Below, in pieces: positions 9,420 to 18,705 of a stretch of 64,000 bases of DNA. Below the pieces are notes generated by a model. That model ran no database searches. It worked only from the letters and a program-made list of their open reading frames with translations, and was not told the origin of the DNA. Within the stretch, counting starts at the first letter, position 1, and every line of letters starts with the position of its first letter. The DNA is from Candidatus Obscuribacterales bacterium (GTDB taxonomy: Bacteria > Cyanobacteriota > Vampirovibrionia > Obscuribacterales > Obscuribacteraceae), in contig JAIERK010000129.1 in the NCBI GenBank assembly GCA_019746975.1, positions 62,001 through 126,000 of the forward strand, read 5' to 3'. The position numbers and the translations under genes were made by a program.

Positions 9420-10073
9420 TATGATGATTTCCTGTTTTCTTCCACGAGTTGCGAAGCTCGTTAGGTAAGATGCGCGTAGTTAGACAGCTCATTGGCATGA
9501 ACCGCCTTCCCTTGAAATTGTTGTGATTTCTATAAAACTACTGCGATTAAAAACACACTATGAGCAGTATCGGATGTAGTTGCAGCAATAAGTAGAACGC
9601 TGGTCCCACAACCAAGATAACAGGGTAGTGTTATCGTCATGTGATCGCAAGTGGGACTAATACCACGACCCCAGTTCGTCGCTGTAACAGAGCCCTTAAT
9701 GCCTCCTCAGACGGCACCGATCACACTTCCATCACAAAAAATTACCCGTCATTTTTGTAAAGATCCCGCATAATTAGCACCATTTCGCACACTTTTGATC
9801 ATCTCCTGATCACATTTGACACAGGCACAGTTCGCTTGCTATAAGCGCTTTGACCATTAACAATGTCGCTTCCTATGCGGTTGTTACACCATTGGTTGGT
9901 CGCACGCGACATATCTAAACCAAAAGAAGAGAATTCTCTCACTTCCGCCGGACATTCTTATTGCTACAGAATTTGCTGGAGACATGGTTGAGCCTGGTTC
10001 GATATCGAACTAGACGCTGTAGACAAACCAATAGTCTTCGTCAAGCCCAGCCGTGAAAACCACACAGGTAACA
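9420..10073. other. Long intergenic region (SulP upstream)
   Basis: No open frame with coding character is visible in these 650 bases. They should hold the SulP promoter and leader. A nested inverted repeat lies at 9604-9656: outer TCCCAC/GTGGGA, inner GATAAC/GTTATC. Copy 2 of the dispersed palindrome is at 9997-10022. Confidence 0.5.
9997..10022 (-). repeat. Dispersed palindromic repeat, copy 2
   Basis: The core GTTCGATATCGAAC is followed by TAGACGCTGTAG. This 26-bp block is the exact reverse complement of 11992-12017, so the membrane-protein gene at 10074-11921 is bracketed by inverted copies. Confidence 0.85.
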
Positions 10074-11921
10074 TTACTGCCAGGCGATAGATAGCAAGCG
10101 AAACTTCGAGACTCGCCAATCGTTTTTCGACTCGAAAGGAAATCGAAGAAACAGCGACTGAACTCCAGATTGGTATCGGCTTAATTTCGGTCCTCGAAAT
10201 ACCAGGCGATGAGCGTTTCCGTCATTCTGAATGTGTTCGAGTTCGAGTGCTTCCAATCCGATTTTGGCAGCGATTTCTCTATAATCACCCTCTGTGACAG
10301 TGTTCGAATCGATGGGGGTTACTTCAAGTTCCAGTCGTCGAGGATCGCTGATAAAGAAAGAACAAGTCGCACAAGCATCACCGCTATTCAGATCCCATCC
10401 AGCACCATTGAAAAGTATGCCGAATGACTTTAGATCGTCACCCAGTTTGTAAGATTTTGGCAATTTTCGGGACGGCTTCCATACGTGTGCGATCGGCTGA
10501 GAGAAGTACTGAGCCGGCGGAAAATTCTTGGAGGAAAGAACTCTCGCGGTCTTCAGTTCTACCCCCCACCAGCAAATGAGGGCAATGTAGAGCAAAACGG
10601 TCAACCAACGCCAATTTCGAGATGAGGATATAAATCTTCCGATCAAGAACACTCCACCCAGTATCGACGCCGCGAAAGCCGGTGCAAAATCGACCATGTA
10701 TCGCGAAGCCACAAAAGGAAATCGAACGTAGAAACACAGAAGTGGGCCTATGCTCAAGAGCGACCACAATACGAGAAGCCCCGCCTCTGGCTCGCTCATT
10801 TGACCGGACTGCCCTGCTCGCCGGTCAAGCGTCCAGCGCCAGCTCACTGAGATCCAGGCGGCAATGATAAAGATCAAATAGCTCAAATCAAATGTTTTGA
10901 AATAGAACTCTCGCCATCGAACCGTATCCGCTTGACCGGGAAGTACACTGCATTCATACCAATTGTCGCCGTTTAAATTATTGTTGATGAAAAACAGAAG
11001 TGAAAAAAGTTCTTTTCCAGCGGAGACAACAGGTTCATCTGAATACGGATCATAAAATCTGGAGGAATAGCAAATTCGCGTCTCGGCATTGAGAGTCAAC
11101 TTATGACCGAATTCCAAGGGAGCACCGAACCTGAAGAAATTTGTCACAAATAGTAGTGCCACAATCGCAGAAAAGCATGCGATACCGGAGCACGACTTTT
11201 GAAGGGACCAACCGAGTCGCCGAGTAAAAAAGAAGCTGAGAAGCTGAGAGGCGAAACCATAAGTGAAAAGTGTCGGACGGACGAAAATTGTGAATCCCGC
11301 AAGTATGCTTAGTAACAGATAACGCCCCAAAGTAGGTTTTCTTAGAAGTGCGACAGTTGCCGCCAGAAGTGTCAGAGCGGCAAGATAGCTGTAGACAACC
11401 ACCTCTTCGTAAACAGCCATTCGAGTGCTGCACAGCGTCAAGAATGGTGGAAATAAAAGTAGTAAAAATATTGGCGCAATTGAATGCGGTTGTGTACGAA
11501 GTTCATACAGTGGTCTCTTGAAAAATTGTCTAGGTATGAATGTTCGCAGTACGGCCATAGATGCGACCAGAGCCGCGCCTCCCAACGCAAGGCTCTCCGG
11601 GAAGTATGAACGGCCGAACACTCGATAAATCAACTCGAATAATGCTTGCCAGACAGGAACGCCGAGTCCCCATGGCTGTTGTACTCCGTCTGCCCAGGCG
11701 TAATCCCACGCTATCGCGGCCGGGTCCTTCGAGATCGAAAGACTTCCGCCTAATAACGCCCTGGCCTGGTCGTGTAGTTGATAGTTACCAGAGTACCACT
11801 GTCCCCAGTGCACTCCGGTCACACTCAATATGATTGCGGCAATGAGAATCGATAGGGACAGGATCGATAGATCGTAGATTGCATCATCATAGTTAGAGCG
11901 AGAGCGAAACAACTGGCCCAA
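10074..11921 (-). CDS. Polytopic membrane protein, GT-C glycosyltransferase-like
   Basis: This 615-residue protein has about 10-12 predicted membrane helices, beginning with LSILSLSILIAAIILSV near residue 20. A large first extracytoplasmic loop contains acidic residues (NYQLHDQARALLGG, then a Trp-rich WDYAWADGVQQPWGLG), and there is a soluble C-terminal part of about 130 residues. This is the general plan of GT-C fold transferases that use polyprenyl-phosphate sugars, but no family signature is decisive, so the assignment is tentative. It stands alone and is flanked on both sides by inverted copies of a 26-bp palindromic repeat, so it may have been inserted or moved as a unit. Confidence 0.5.
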   Translation of the reverse strand: MGQLFRSRSNYDDAIYDLSILSLSILIAAIILSVTGVHWGQWYSGNYQLHDQARALLGGSLSISKDPAAIAWDYAWADGVQQPWGLGVPVWQALFELIYRVFGRSYFPESLALGGAALVASMAVLRTFIPRQFFKRPLYELRTQPHSIAPIFLLLLFPPFLTLCSTRMAVYEEVVVYSYLAALTLLAATVALLRKPTLGRYLLLSILAGFTIFVRPTLFTYGFASQLLSFFFTRRLGWSLQKSCSGIACFSAIVALLFVTNFFRFGAPLEFGHKLTLNAETRICYSSRFYDPYSDEPVVSAGKELFSLLFFINNNLNGDNWYECSVLPGQADTVRWREFYFKTFDLSYLIFIIAAWISVSWRWTLDRRAGQSGQMSEPEAGLLVLWSLLSIGPLLCFYVRFPFVASRYMVDFAPAFAASILGGVFLIGRFISSSRNWRWLTVLLYIALICWWGVELKTARVLSSKNFPPAQYFSQPIAHVWKPSRKLPKSYKLGDDLKSFGILFNGAGWDLNSGDACATCSFFISDPRRLELEVTPIDSNTVTEGDYREIAAKIGLEALELEHIQNDGNAHRLVFRGPKLSRYQSGVQSLFLRFPFESKNDWRVSKFRLLSIAWQ

Positions 11922-11991
11922 TTTACACCCTGGTAACGAATCTGCCGTCTACAAATTATATTCGTCTGCTTGACGAAAGTGCTCGAATTTT

Positions 11992-12017
11992 CTACAGCGT
12001 CTAGTTCGATATCGAAC
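11992..12017 (+). repeat. Dispersed palindromic repeat, copy 3
   Basis: CTACAGCGTCTA followed by the core GTTCGATATCGAAC, sharing its central bases. It is identical, in inverted orientation, to copy 2. The surrounding intergenic stretch 11922-12275 shows no other recognisable feature except the start region of the next gene. Confidence 0.85.
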
Positions 12018-12275
12018 TCCACTCTACGCTCATCAGATCGATCATCGATTAGGTTCCCTCTGCGAAACATCCCGACAAAGCTCTTGAAAAGCCAAGTAGT
12101 CAATATATCGAATCCATAAATGACGTTAATGAAAACCTGAAATTCGGGAAGAAGGCGCACGGATTAACGAAACCGTCAGATAGGAGTGCTAAAATCTGGG
12201 CATTTCCGGCATCCCGCCCCAGTTACGGTCGATTCTGCATTTGGAGTCGCCCCTTCAACACTAGAGGTCACACGC

Positions 12276-13079
12276 ATGTCACCAATCCAGGCTCACGAAA
12301 TCGACTATGAAATTATTGGCGACGACCTTCAGGCGGTCGAAATAGAGCTCGATCCAGGCGAAACAGTCATCGCCGAGGCCGGCGCTATGAACTATATGGA
12401 AGACGGAATTAGCTTCGAAGCAAAAATGGGTGATGGAACCGATGCCAACGACGGCATCATGAAAAAATTGTTCGGTGCCGGAAAGCGGATGTTGGCTGGC
12501 GAGTCGGCAATGATCACGCACTTCACGAATCAAGGAATAGGTAAAAAGCGCGTCGCCTTTGCAGCGCCCTATCCGGGAAAGATTATTCCTCTCAATTTGG
12601 CCGGATTGGGTGGAGAGGTTTTGGTGCAACGGGACGGATTTCTCTGCGCCGCCTATGGTACGAAACTGGATATCGCGTTCACACAGCGCCTCGGCAGCGG
12701 ATTTTTCGGAGGCGAAGGCTTTATTCTTCAGAGACTGAGCGGCAACGGTTGGACCTTTGTTCATGCCTGCGGAGCGATCGTCAAGAAAGAGCTCAAGGGT
12801 GAAGTATTGCGCGTAGACACAGGCTGCTTGGTTGCTATGACACCAGGCATAGATTTCTCAATCGAAAGAGCCGGTAATTTGAAATCAATGATTTTTGGTG
12901 GCGAGGGACTTTTTCTCGCTACTTTGCGCGGGCACGGTACCGTGTGGCTGCAGAGCCTACCATTCGCCAGACTCGCCAATCGCATCGTGCAGCATGCACC
13001 GAGCGCCAGGGGAGCCGGTGCCGAACAGGGCAGCGGCAATTTGATCTCGGGACTGGGCGGCATGTTCGAATCGGAATAA
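12276..13079 (+). CDS. AIM24 / TIGR00266 family protein
   Basis: This 267-residue protein is counted from ATG 12276, which has AGAGGT eight bases upstream and begins right at the conserved domain. A longer in-frame start at 12186 would add 30 residues of non-conserved sequence. Family hallmarks are the opening ([19 protein letters not shown]), EAGAMNYM near residue 42 and several Gly-rich turns ([18 protein letters not shown]) of the beta-barrel-like fold. The biochemical function is unknown; the domain is named after a mitochondrial inner-membrane organising protein. The tex gene begins 9 bases downstream on the same strand, so the two are probably co-transcribed. Confidence 0.85.
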   Translation: MSPIQAHEIDYEIIGDDLQAVEIELDPGETVIAEAGAMNYMEDGISFEAKMGDGTDANDGIMKKLFGAGKRMLAGESAMITHFTNQGIGKKRVAFAAPYPGKIIPLNLAGLGGEVLVQRDGFLCAAYGTKLDIAFTQRLGSGFFGGEGFILQRLSGNGWTFVHACGAIVKKELKGEVLRVDTGCLVAMTPGIDFSIERAGNLKSMIFGGEGLFLATLRGHGTVWLQSLPFARLANRIVQHAPSARGAGAEQGSGNLISGLGGMFESE

Positions 13080-13088
13080 AAAACACAA

Positions 13089-15227
13089 ATGACGGACAAT
13101 CACGCCTCCCGCATAGCCAAAGATCTTGGTTTGGCACCACGCTCGGTGACAGCAACGATTTCACTTCTAGACGAAGGTTGCACGATCCCTTTTATCGCGA
13201 GATATCGGAAAGAAGCCACTGGCTCCTTAGACGAAGTCGCGATTGCCAACATCCGCGACAGCCTTCAAGCCTTGAAGGAACTGGAAAAACGACGCGCATC
13301 GATTCTCGATTCGCTACAGGAACGACAACTGCTTTCCGATGAATTGAAAGCAAAGATTGACGCAGCGGACAATCTTACTGAGTTGGAAGACATCTATCTG
13401 CCGTACAAAGTAAAGCGTAAGACGCGCGCCTCTCAGGCGCGGGAGAAGGGTCTAGAGCCGCTGGCAAAACAAATCTTCGAGTACAAATGCGCCAATCCTG
13501 AAGTGACGGCAAAAGAATTTGTCAGCGAGGAGAAGGGCGTGGCAACGGGCGAAGACGCCCTTACCGGCGCTCGAGACATCATAGCGGAATGGATTAACGA
13601 GGACGAACAGACGCGGAAGACGATGCGTCGTCACTGGATGCAAAATAGTTTCATCGCATCCAAGGTAGGCAAAGGAAAGGAAACCGACGGAGCCAAGTTT
13701 CAGGATTACTTCTCCTTCTCCGAAAGTACGAGCAAGATACCATCTCACCGAATCCTCGCCCTTTTTCGCGGAGAAAACGAGGAAATACTGAAAGTCTCGG
13801 TAGGTCCGGAAGAAGAGCCCTCCATTGCCATTCTCGATTCCCGCTTCGTTCGTGGTGCGAAAAGTCCATGCGGCATCGAAGTCAAAAAGGCAGTTCAAGA
13901 TTGCTACAAACGCCTTCTCGCTCCCTCCATGGAGACCGAGATGCGGACCAATTTGAAAGAGAAAGCGGACGCAGAAGCAATCAACGTATTCGTGCAAAAC
14001 CTCAAAGAGCTGTTGATGGCAGCACCTCTTGGAGAGAAGTCTGTGCTAGCCATAGATCCTGGATTTCGCACCGGTTGCAAAATCGTATGCCTGTCGAAGC
14101 AAGGTGAGTTAAAACACTACGATGTGATTTATCCGCTAGAGAAATCGAAGTATGAAGCAGAGCACAAAGTACTCGACCTGATTAAACGTTTCGAAATCGA
14201 GGCTATCGCACTTGGAAATGGTACTGCCAGCCGCGAAACCGAGACCTTTCTGAAAGCGATCGATTACAAAACGGTCGGACTTACGGCACCACCCTTGATT
14301 TTGGTCAACGAAAGCGGAGCGTCTATCTACTCCGCCTCTCCCGTTGCGCGAGAGGAGTTTCCCGATCATGACATCACCGTTCGTGGTGCCGTGTCTATCG
14401 GAAGACGTCTGATCGATCCATTGGCGGAACTCGTAAAAATCGACGCGAAATCTATCGGGGTGGGACAGTATCAGCATGACGTTAATCAGAGTCAACTGAG
14501 CGCCAGTCTCGATGATACCGTATCCAGTTGCGTCAACTCTGTCGGTGTCGAGTTAAACACGGCTAGCAAGGAGCTTCTCTCCTATGTGTCCGGTCTGGGA
14601 CCACAGCTGGCAGGCAACATCGTCAAGTACCGCGGCGAAAATGGGCCATTCCGTTCGCGCGCAGAGCTGAAGAAGGTCCCTCGACTTGGTGCAAAAGCCT
14701 TCGAGCAGTGCGCAGGATTTTTGCGAATTCGCAACGCTGCGAATCCCCTTGACTCCAGTGCTGTTCACCCCGAGCGTTATGAACTTGTTCAAACCATGGC
14801 GAAAGACCTTTCGCGGCAGGTCAAAGATCTCATGTCAGACTCACAGCTTCGGAAGAGCATTCGGATAGAAAAGTATGTGAGCGACGCTGTCGGTCTTCCG
14901 ACCCTTCAAGATATTCTTTCTGAATTGGAAAAACCAGGACGAGATCCCAGAGAGCAGCTCGTTCCTATGCAATTCAAGGACGGAGTCAATAGCATCGCAG
15001 ACCTGGAAGAGGGCATGCGCCTACCGGGAGTGATAACCAATGTCACCGCATTTGGTGCATTCGTCGACATCGGTGTTCATCAAGACGGTCTAGTACATGT
15101 CAGCGAATTGGCGAACAAATTCGTAAAGGACCCATCGGAAGTCGTAAAAGTAAGCCAGAGGGTCGACGTTATGGTTCTCAACGTCGATAAGGATCGAAAG
15201 CGAATCTCACTGAGTATGAAGCGATAG
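13089..15227 (+). CDS. tex: Tex, S1-domain RNA-binding transcription accessory protein
   Basis: This 712-residue protein matches the Tex/YhgF family in length and order. It has an N-terminal helical region with the family start (LDEGCTIPFIARYRKE), a YqgF/RNase H-like domain in the middle (VLAIDPGFRTGCKIVCL near residue 320), helix-hairpin-helix motifs (SGLGPQLAGNIVKYR near 500 and a second after it) and a C-terminal S1 domain (LPGVITNVTAFGAFVDIGVH, residues about 640-710). Tex binds RNA and is linked to transcription and stress tolerance. It sits 9 bases after the AIM24 gene and overlaps the ribosome-binding site of the following hydrolase gene, which fits a three-gene operon. Confidence 0.95.
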   Translation: MTDNHASRIAKDLGLAPRSVTATISLLDEGCTIPFIARYRKEATGSLDEVAIANIRDSLQALKELEKRRASILDSLQERQLLSDELKAKIDAADNLTELEDIYLPYKVKRKTRASQAREKGLEPLAKQIFEYKCANPEVTAKEFVSEEKGVATGEDALTGARDIIAEWINEDEQTRKTMRRHWMQNSFIASKVGKGKETDGAKFQDYFSFSESTSKIPSHRILALFRGENEEILKVSVGPEEEPSIAILDSRFVRGAKSPCGIEVKKAVQDCYKRLLAPSMETEMRTNLKEKADAEAINVFVQNLKELLMAAPLGEKSVLAIDPGFRTGCKIVCLSKQGELKHYDVIYPLEKSKYEAEHKVLDLIKRFEIEAIALGNGTASRETETFLKAIDYKTVGLTAPPLILVNESGASIYSASPVAREEFPDHDITVRGAVSIGRRLIDPLAELVKIDAKSIGVGQYQHDVNQSQLSASLDDTVSSCVNSVGVELNTASKELLSYVSGLGPQLAGNIVKYRGENGPFRSRAELKKVPRLGAKAFEQCAGFLRIRNAANPLDSSAVHPERYELVQTMAKDLSRQVKDLMSDSQLRKSIRIEKYVSDAVGLPTLQDILSELEKPGRDPREQLVPMQFKDGVNSIADLEEGMRLPGVITNVTAFGAFVDIGVHQDGLVHVSELANKFVKDPSEVVKVSQRVDVMVLNVDKDRKRISLSMKR

Positions 15228-15238
15228 GAGCACCTCCA

Positions 15239-17176
15239 TTGTCCAACTACTTCCACAACTTATTGCACCGTTCCGTCGCACTGTCGCTTTGCCTGGCGCT
15301 CACGGGCGGTTCGCTCTGCAAAAGCGCGGAAGCCAACTGTTTCGTGGCACCGGAGCCTGCTTGCGGTATCAACGTATCTCGGACAAAGGTGAGCGAATCC
15401 TCGACACTCTTGGCTCAACAACCACGGGGACCTGTTCGCCGGTTACGGCAGAAGTTGAAGAACAAACGCAACCTTGACCAGCCTGATCAGTTGCCGGTGG
15501 CTACGCCAAAGGCCGAAGGTCCGGACAAAGTAAAGCAGCTTCCCGTTCCGATTCCTGTTAGTGGAGATGCGACAGATCAGGCGCTGCAGCTCATACTGGC
15601 AGACAAAGTAGACCAGGCAAAGGATCTGCTCACAAGGGCATACAACGAACAAAAAAGAAGCGATCACCCCAATCCGAACATCCCCTACTTTTTGGCAGCC
15701 ATTGAAGCTCACTCCGACCGGTATGGCAACAGTTTGAAATACCTTTTGGAATCTCAAGCTATTCAGGAAAAATTTGGATCAGATATCAAATCTCAGATTC
15801 TGCTTACAAAACGACTGGGAGACAGCTACTACAAAAATCGCGATATGAAGTCTGCACTCGCCAGCTATAACGCCGCGCTGTTCCTCGCCCAAAAGGACAA
15901 AGGAATTTGCCCAGTCCTCTACAGCGAAATTCTAGAATCGCTTGTCGGCGCCGAAACTAATCTGAAGATGTTCGATGCCGCAGAACGACACTGCCGAGAA
16001 CATATCGATTTCACGCGCGCACAGATTGCTCAGGGCGGCATTCCCGCTTATCTAGACTATTCATGGGCGCTCTTCCAACTAGCGGAGATTCTCAGAAAGA
16101 CGAATAAACCAAAGGAGTTCGAAGAGGCCAGAAAGCAATCACGCGATTTTATGAATCAGTTGATTCAAGTACGCATGATTGCAGAAAACGCGAAGATTCT
16201 ACCCTCGTTCGAAGAGATGCAAAAGGTCTTTCGCTCAGCCTATGTCAAGGCATTAGAACCAGGGTCTCCTGCAGAAATTGCCTGGGCCGGCAACGATTTT
16301 CGAGTGAAGACATTGCCTGTGATTTTGTGGCGGCCAACAGGTAAGCCCGTCGCCGCAGTAATCTGTATTCATGGTCTGGGTTTGGAAAACCGCGCCTTCA
16401 CGGCAACTGCACAAAAGCTGACAGAGCGTGGTTACCTTGTTGGCGCCCTCGATGTTCGCGGTTTCGGCGCCTGGGTTATGACCCGCGGCGAGGAAGATGT
16501 CGACTACGAGCAGTGCCTCGGCGACATAGAGGAGATGGTCAAGATAACCAAACAAAAAAATCCGAATGTGCCGGTTTTCATTCTTGGTGAATCAATGGGT
16601 GGAGCAATTGCCCTGAGAGCCGCGGCCAAACTTGGTCCCCAGATAAACGGTGTAATTTCGTCGGTACCATCTGCAGAGCGGTTCGAACACCGAAAAATGT
16701 CCTTACAGACAGCAATGCACTTTATAGTTGATCCCAACAAACCATTCAGCATTGGCGACTACGTTGCTGACCGAGCCACCTCTGAGCAATCGGTCCGAGA
16801 TCAGTGGGCCAACGATCCCAAGGCCAAATTGGAACTTTCTCCGATCGAGCTAATGAAGTTTAACAACTTCATGCGGCTAACTAAGCGCCATGCAGAAGAC
16901 ATCAAGGACCTTCCGGTCCTCATGCTTCAAGGTTTGAAAGATAGGTTGGTTAAACCCAAAGGCACCTTCGAGCTGTTTGAAGCCGTGTCCAGCGAAGACA
17001 AAACTATTCTCGTTCAAGGTCTCTCCGAACACCTGATGTTCGAGAACCCCAATCCTGACATGGTTGTAATCGACGCAGTCGACTCCTGGCTGAAACGCCA
17101 TCTCGATAATAGGCCGGTGCAAACATCCAACACCAGTACCGACGTCAACCACGGTCAAGAACCTACTCGCAACTGA
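15239..17176 (+). CDS. Secreted TPR plus alpha/beta hydrolase fusion
   Basis: This 645-residue protein uses a TTG start placed 8 bases after AGGAG, which itself overlaps the tex stop. A signal peptide (LHRSVALSLCLALTGGSLCKS) is followed by a basic/Pro-rich linker, TPR-like helices (residues about 95-330) and an alpha/beta hydrolase domain. Catalytic elements are visible: oxyanion HGLGL, nucleophile elbow GESMGG, acid in DRLVKPKG and histidine in SEHLMFE. The domain resembles monoacylglycerol lipase/lysophospholipase (Hydrolase_4). A stand-alone paralogue lacking the TPR part is at 51271-52299; both share RGFGAW after the first strands. The substrate is probably an acyl ester, outside the cytoplasm. 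Confidence 0.8.
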   Translation: MSNYFHNLLHRSVALSLCLALTGGSLCKSAEANCFVAPEPACGINVSRTKVSESSTLLAQQPRGPVRRLRQKLKNKRNLDQPDQLPVATPKAEGPDKVKQLPVPIPVSGDATDQALQLILADKVDQAKDLLTRAYNEQKRSDHPNPNIPYFLAAIEAHSDRYGNSLKYLLESQAIQEKFGSDIKSQILLTKRLGDSYYKNRDMKSALASYNAALFLAQKDKGICPVLYSEILESLVGAETNLKMFDAAERHCREHIDFTRAQIAQGGIPAYLDYSWALFQLAEILRKTNKPKEFEEARKQSRDFMNQLIQVRMIAENAKILPSFEEMQKVFRSAYVKALEPGSPAEIAWAGNDFRVKTLPVILWRPTGKPVAAVICIHGLGLENRAFTATAQKLTERGYLVGALDVRGFGAWVMTRGEEDVDYEQCLGDIEEMVKITKQKNPNVPVFILGESMGGAIALRAAAKLGPQINGVISSVPSAERFEHRKMSLQTAMHFIVDPNKPFSIGDYVADRATSEQSVRDQWANDPKAKLELSPIELMKFNNFMRLTKRHAEDIKDLPVLMLQGLKDRLVKPKGTFELFEAVSSEDKTILVQGLSEHLMFENPNPDMVVIDAVDSWLKRHLDNRPVQTSNTSTDVNHGQEPTRN

Positions 17177-17182
17177 CCGAAC

Positions 17183-17584
17183 TCAGTGCTTACCGTTGTG
17201 ATTCGGAATTCTCAAGTCGTCTTTGACGGATCGAATCGTGTCGACCCACTCCTCGCCGACGAAAACCAAAGCAGAAAGAAGCGTGTAAGGACTGCGCCCT
17301 CTCGTGAGCAAAATTGGCTTATTGTGCTCGAAAACAAAGTGTCCGAGAAATTGTAGAAACCACCCGAACGTAAAGAGCATGACGGCTTTCTTCCTATCGA
17401 ACAACAGCATAGGCAGAGACATTGCGATAAGGGGAACACCGAGCAAGTGAGTGAGCCGGCATCCAAGAGTCCGATGCTGGCTGCGATAGTAAACAAGATG
17501 CGGTCTTAAAGATTGTGAGCGCGACACCGGAAAATTCCTCAGGAGGCGGGATTTGATAGTTTTTTGGGTTGCAAGCAGACCCAC
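17183..17584 (-). CDS. Mpo1-like (DUF962) membrane protein
   Basis: This 133-residue protein has the DUF962 pattern: YYRSQHRTLGCRLTHLLGVP near residue 35, two hydrophobic segments, then FLQFLGHFVFEHNKP with conserved His and Glu. The yeast relative Mpo1 is an iron-dependent dioxygenase in fatty-acid alpha-oxidation, and the conserved histidines here would fit metal binding, but the bacterial role is unproven. The GTG start at 17584 is uncertain because no strong ribosome-binding site precedes it. It is convergent with the hydrolase gene, with only 6 bases between the stops. Confidence 0.7.
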   Translation of the reverse strand: MGLLATQKTIKSRLLRNFPVSRSQSLRPHLVYYRSQHRTLGCRLTHLLGVPLIAMSLPMLLFDRKKAVMLFTFGWFLQFLGHFVFEHNKPILLTRGRSPYTLLSALVFVGEEWVDTIRSVKDDLRIPNHNGKH

Positions 17585-17880
17585 ATACTTCTACTTTACA
17601 GGCTTTTCGCGCTTTGTCCAATATCCGATCGCCAGAGAGTCCCAATGCAGCGTTACTTTGGCGATTACTCCGTCGGCGAGTCCAATCAGATAGCTAGTAG
17701 ATGTCCGAGACAACCCAATAGTGGTCGATAAATCGCCCTCGTCCCCGAAGTATTCAAGTCAAGCTGTAGAGATATCAAATTCCAGGGTATATTTCCTATA
17801 TTAGAGGCCTGGTCACTCAATCTCGCCAGGTTTTGGATCAAATGACGACTCGCTGCTTTGGCGCTCGAAGGGAACGACAA

Positions 17881-18555
17881 ATGGAAAATGAAGAAGGTAG
17901 AGATGCTCGGGAAGGCTGGTCATTCGCAAGAGAGACCAAGTTCACCCAGCTGATGAAGAAAACCAAGGAAGACCGTCAAAAGTTCAAAGAAGAAGTTCAA
18001 CAGCGGACACTCGACCGATCTCGCCAGGTGATAAGTGAGGACAAACTCGATCACTACGAGAAGGTCACGCTCCTCGACAAGACGACAGGAATCTACAACC
18101 ACAAAGCCTTTATGCGAAAGCTCGAGTACGAGCTCAAACGCGCAAAACGATATAAGCGCCCAGTTTCGCTCCTAGTTATGGAAATTGATGGTCTGGAAAA
18201 ATATGGCCGTCAATACGGCTCGATGATTGTTGAGGACATGCTCAAGTCCGCTACCGCAATCATCCAGAAGGCCATCCGCGACGTTGATGTCCCAGGACGC
18301 TGCAAAGACAGCCGCCTTGCCATCATCTTCCCGGAGACCTATTCATCGCGCGCTGTCGTCGTCGGCGAACGAATTAGAGAACGACTCAAAACACAGCCGA
18401 TCAATGAGGAGCTAAAACACCTCAGAGTCACCGCCAGCGTAGGCGTAGTGTCCTTTCCCACACACGCTCGCGACGAAAATGATCTGATGTTCAAAGCCAT
18501 AGAATTCCTCGACGCCGCCAAAGAAGAAGGCGGCGACAAGGTCTACAACGGATAA
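17881..18555 (+). CDS. Degenerate GGDEF-domain protein
   Basis: This 224-residue protein is counted from ATG 17881, which has AAGGGA at good distance; an upstream ATG at 17833 has none. A charged, probably coiled N-terminus (residues 1-65) precedes a GGDEF-type fold that starts at LLDKTTGIYNHKAFMRKLEY. The family strands and helices are recognisable, but the active-site GGDEF is replaced by KDSRL within GRCKDSRLAIIFPET. Diguanylate cyclase activity is therefore unlikely; a GTP- or c-di-GMP-sensing or purely structural role is more plausible. The C-terminus (AAKEEGGDKVYNG) is the normal family end. A second degenerate paralogue is at 60458-61225. Confidence 0.8.
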   Translation: MENEEGRDAREGWSFARETKFTQLMKKTKEDRQKFKEEVQQRTLDRSRQVISEDKLDHYEKVTLLDKTTGIYNHKAFMRKLEYELKRAKRYKRPVSLLVMEIDGLEKYGRQYGSMIVEDMLKSATAIIQKAIRDVDVPGRCKDSRLAIIFPETYSSRAVVVGERIRERLKTQPINEELKHLRVTASVGVVSFPTHARDENDLMFKAIEFLDAAKEEGGDKVYNG

Positions 18556-18620
18556 GATCATGTGGATGAAAGCTTTGTGAACCCCGCTCGTATCATTCGA
18601 CAGGGCTCTGACCTACTTGA

Positions 18621-18662
18621 CGAAGTAGACGCTTTTTTCTACAGCGTCTACTTCGACATCGA
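18621..18662 (+). repeat. Hairpin variant of the dispersed repeat, copy 4
   Basis: Perfect 13-bp arms CGAAGTAGACGCT (18621-18633) and AGCGTCTACTTCG (18643-18655) enclose a 9-base T-rich loop. The right arm plus CTACAGCGTCTA and TTCGACATCGAA resembles copies 2 and 3 with the core palindrome decayed. It lies between convergent genes and could act as a bidirectional terminator. Confidence 0.7.
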
Positions 18663-18705
18663 ATCACACTCAAGATAACGAATTGACTCGGGAAGCACCT
18701 CTTCG

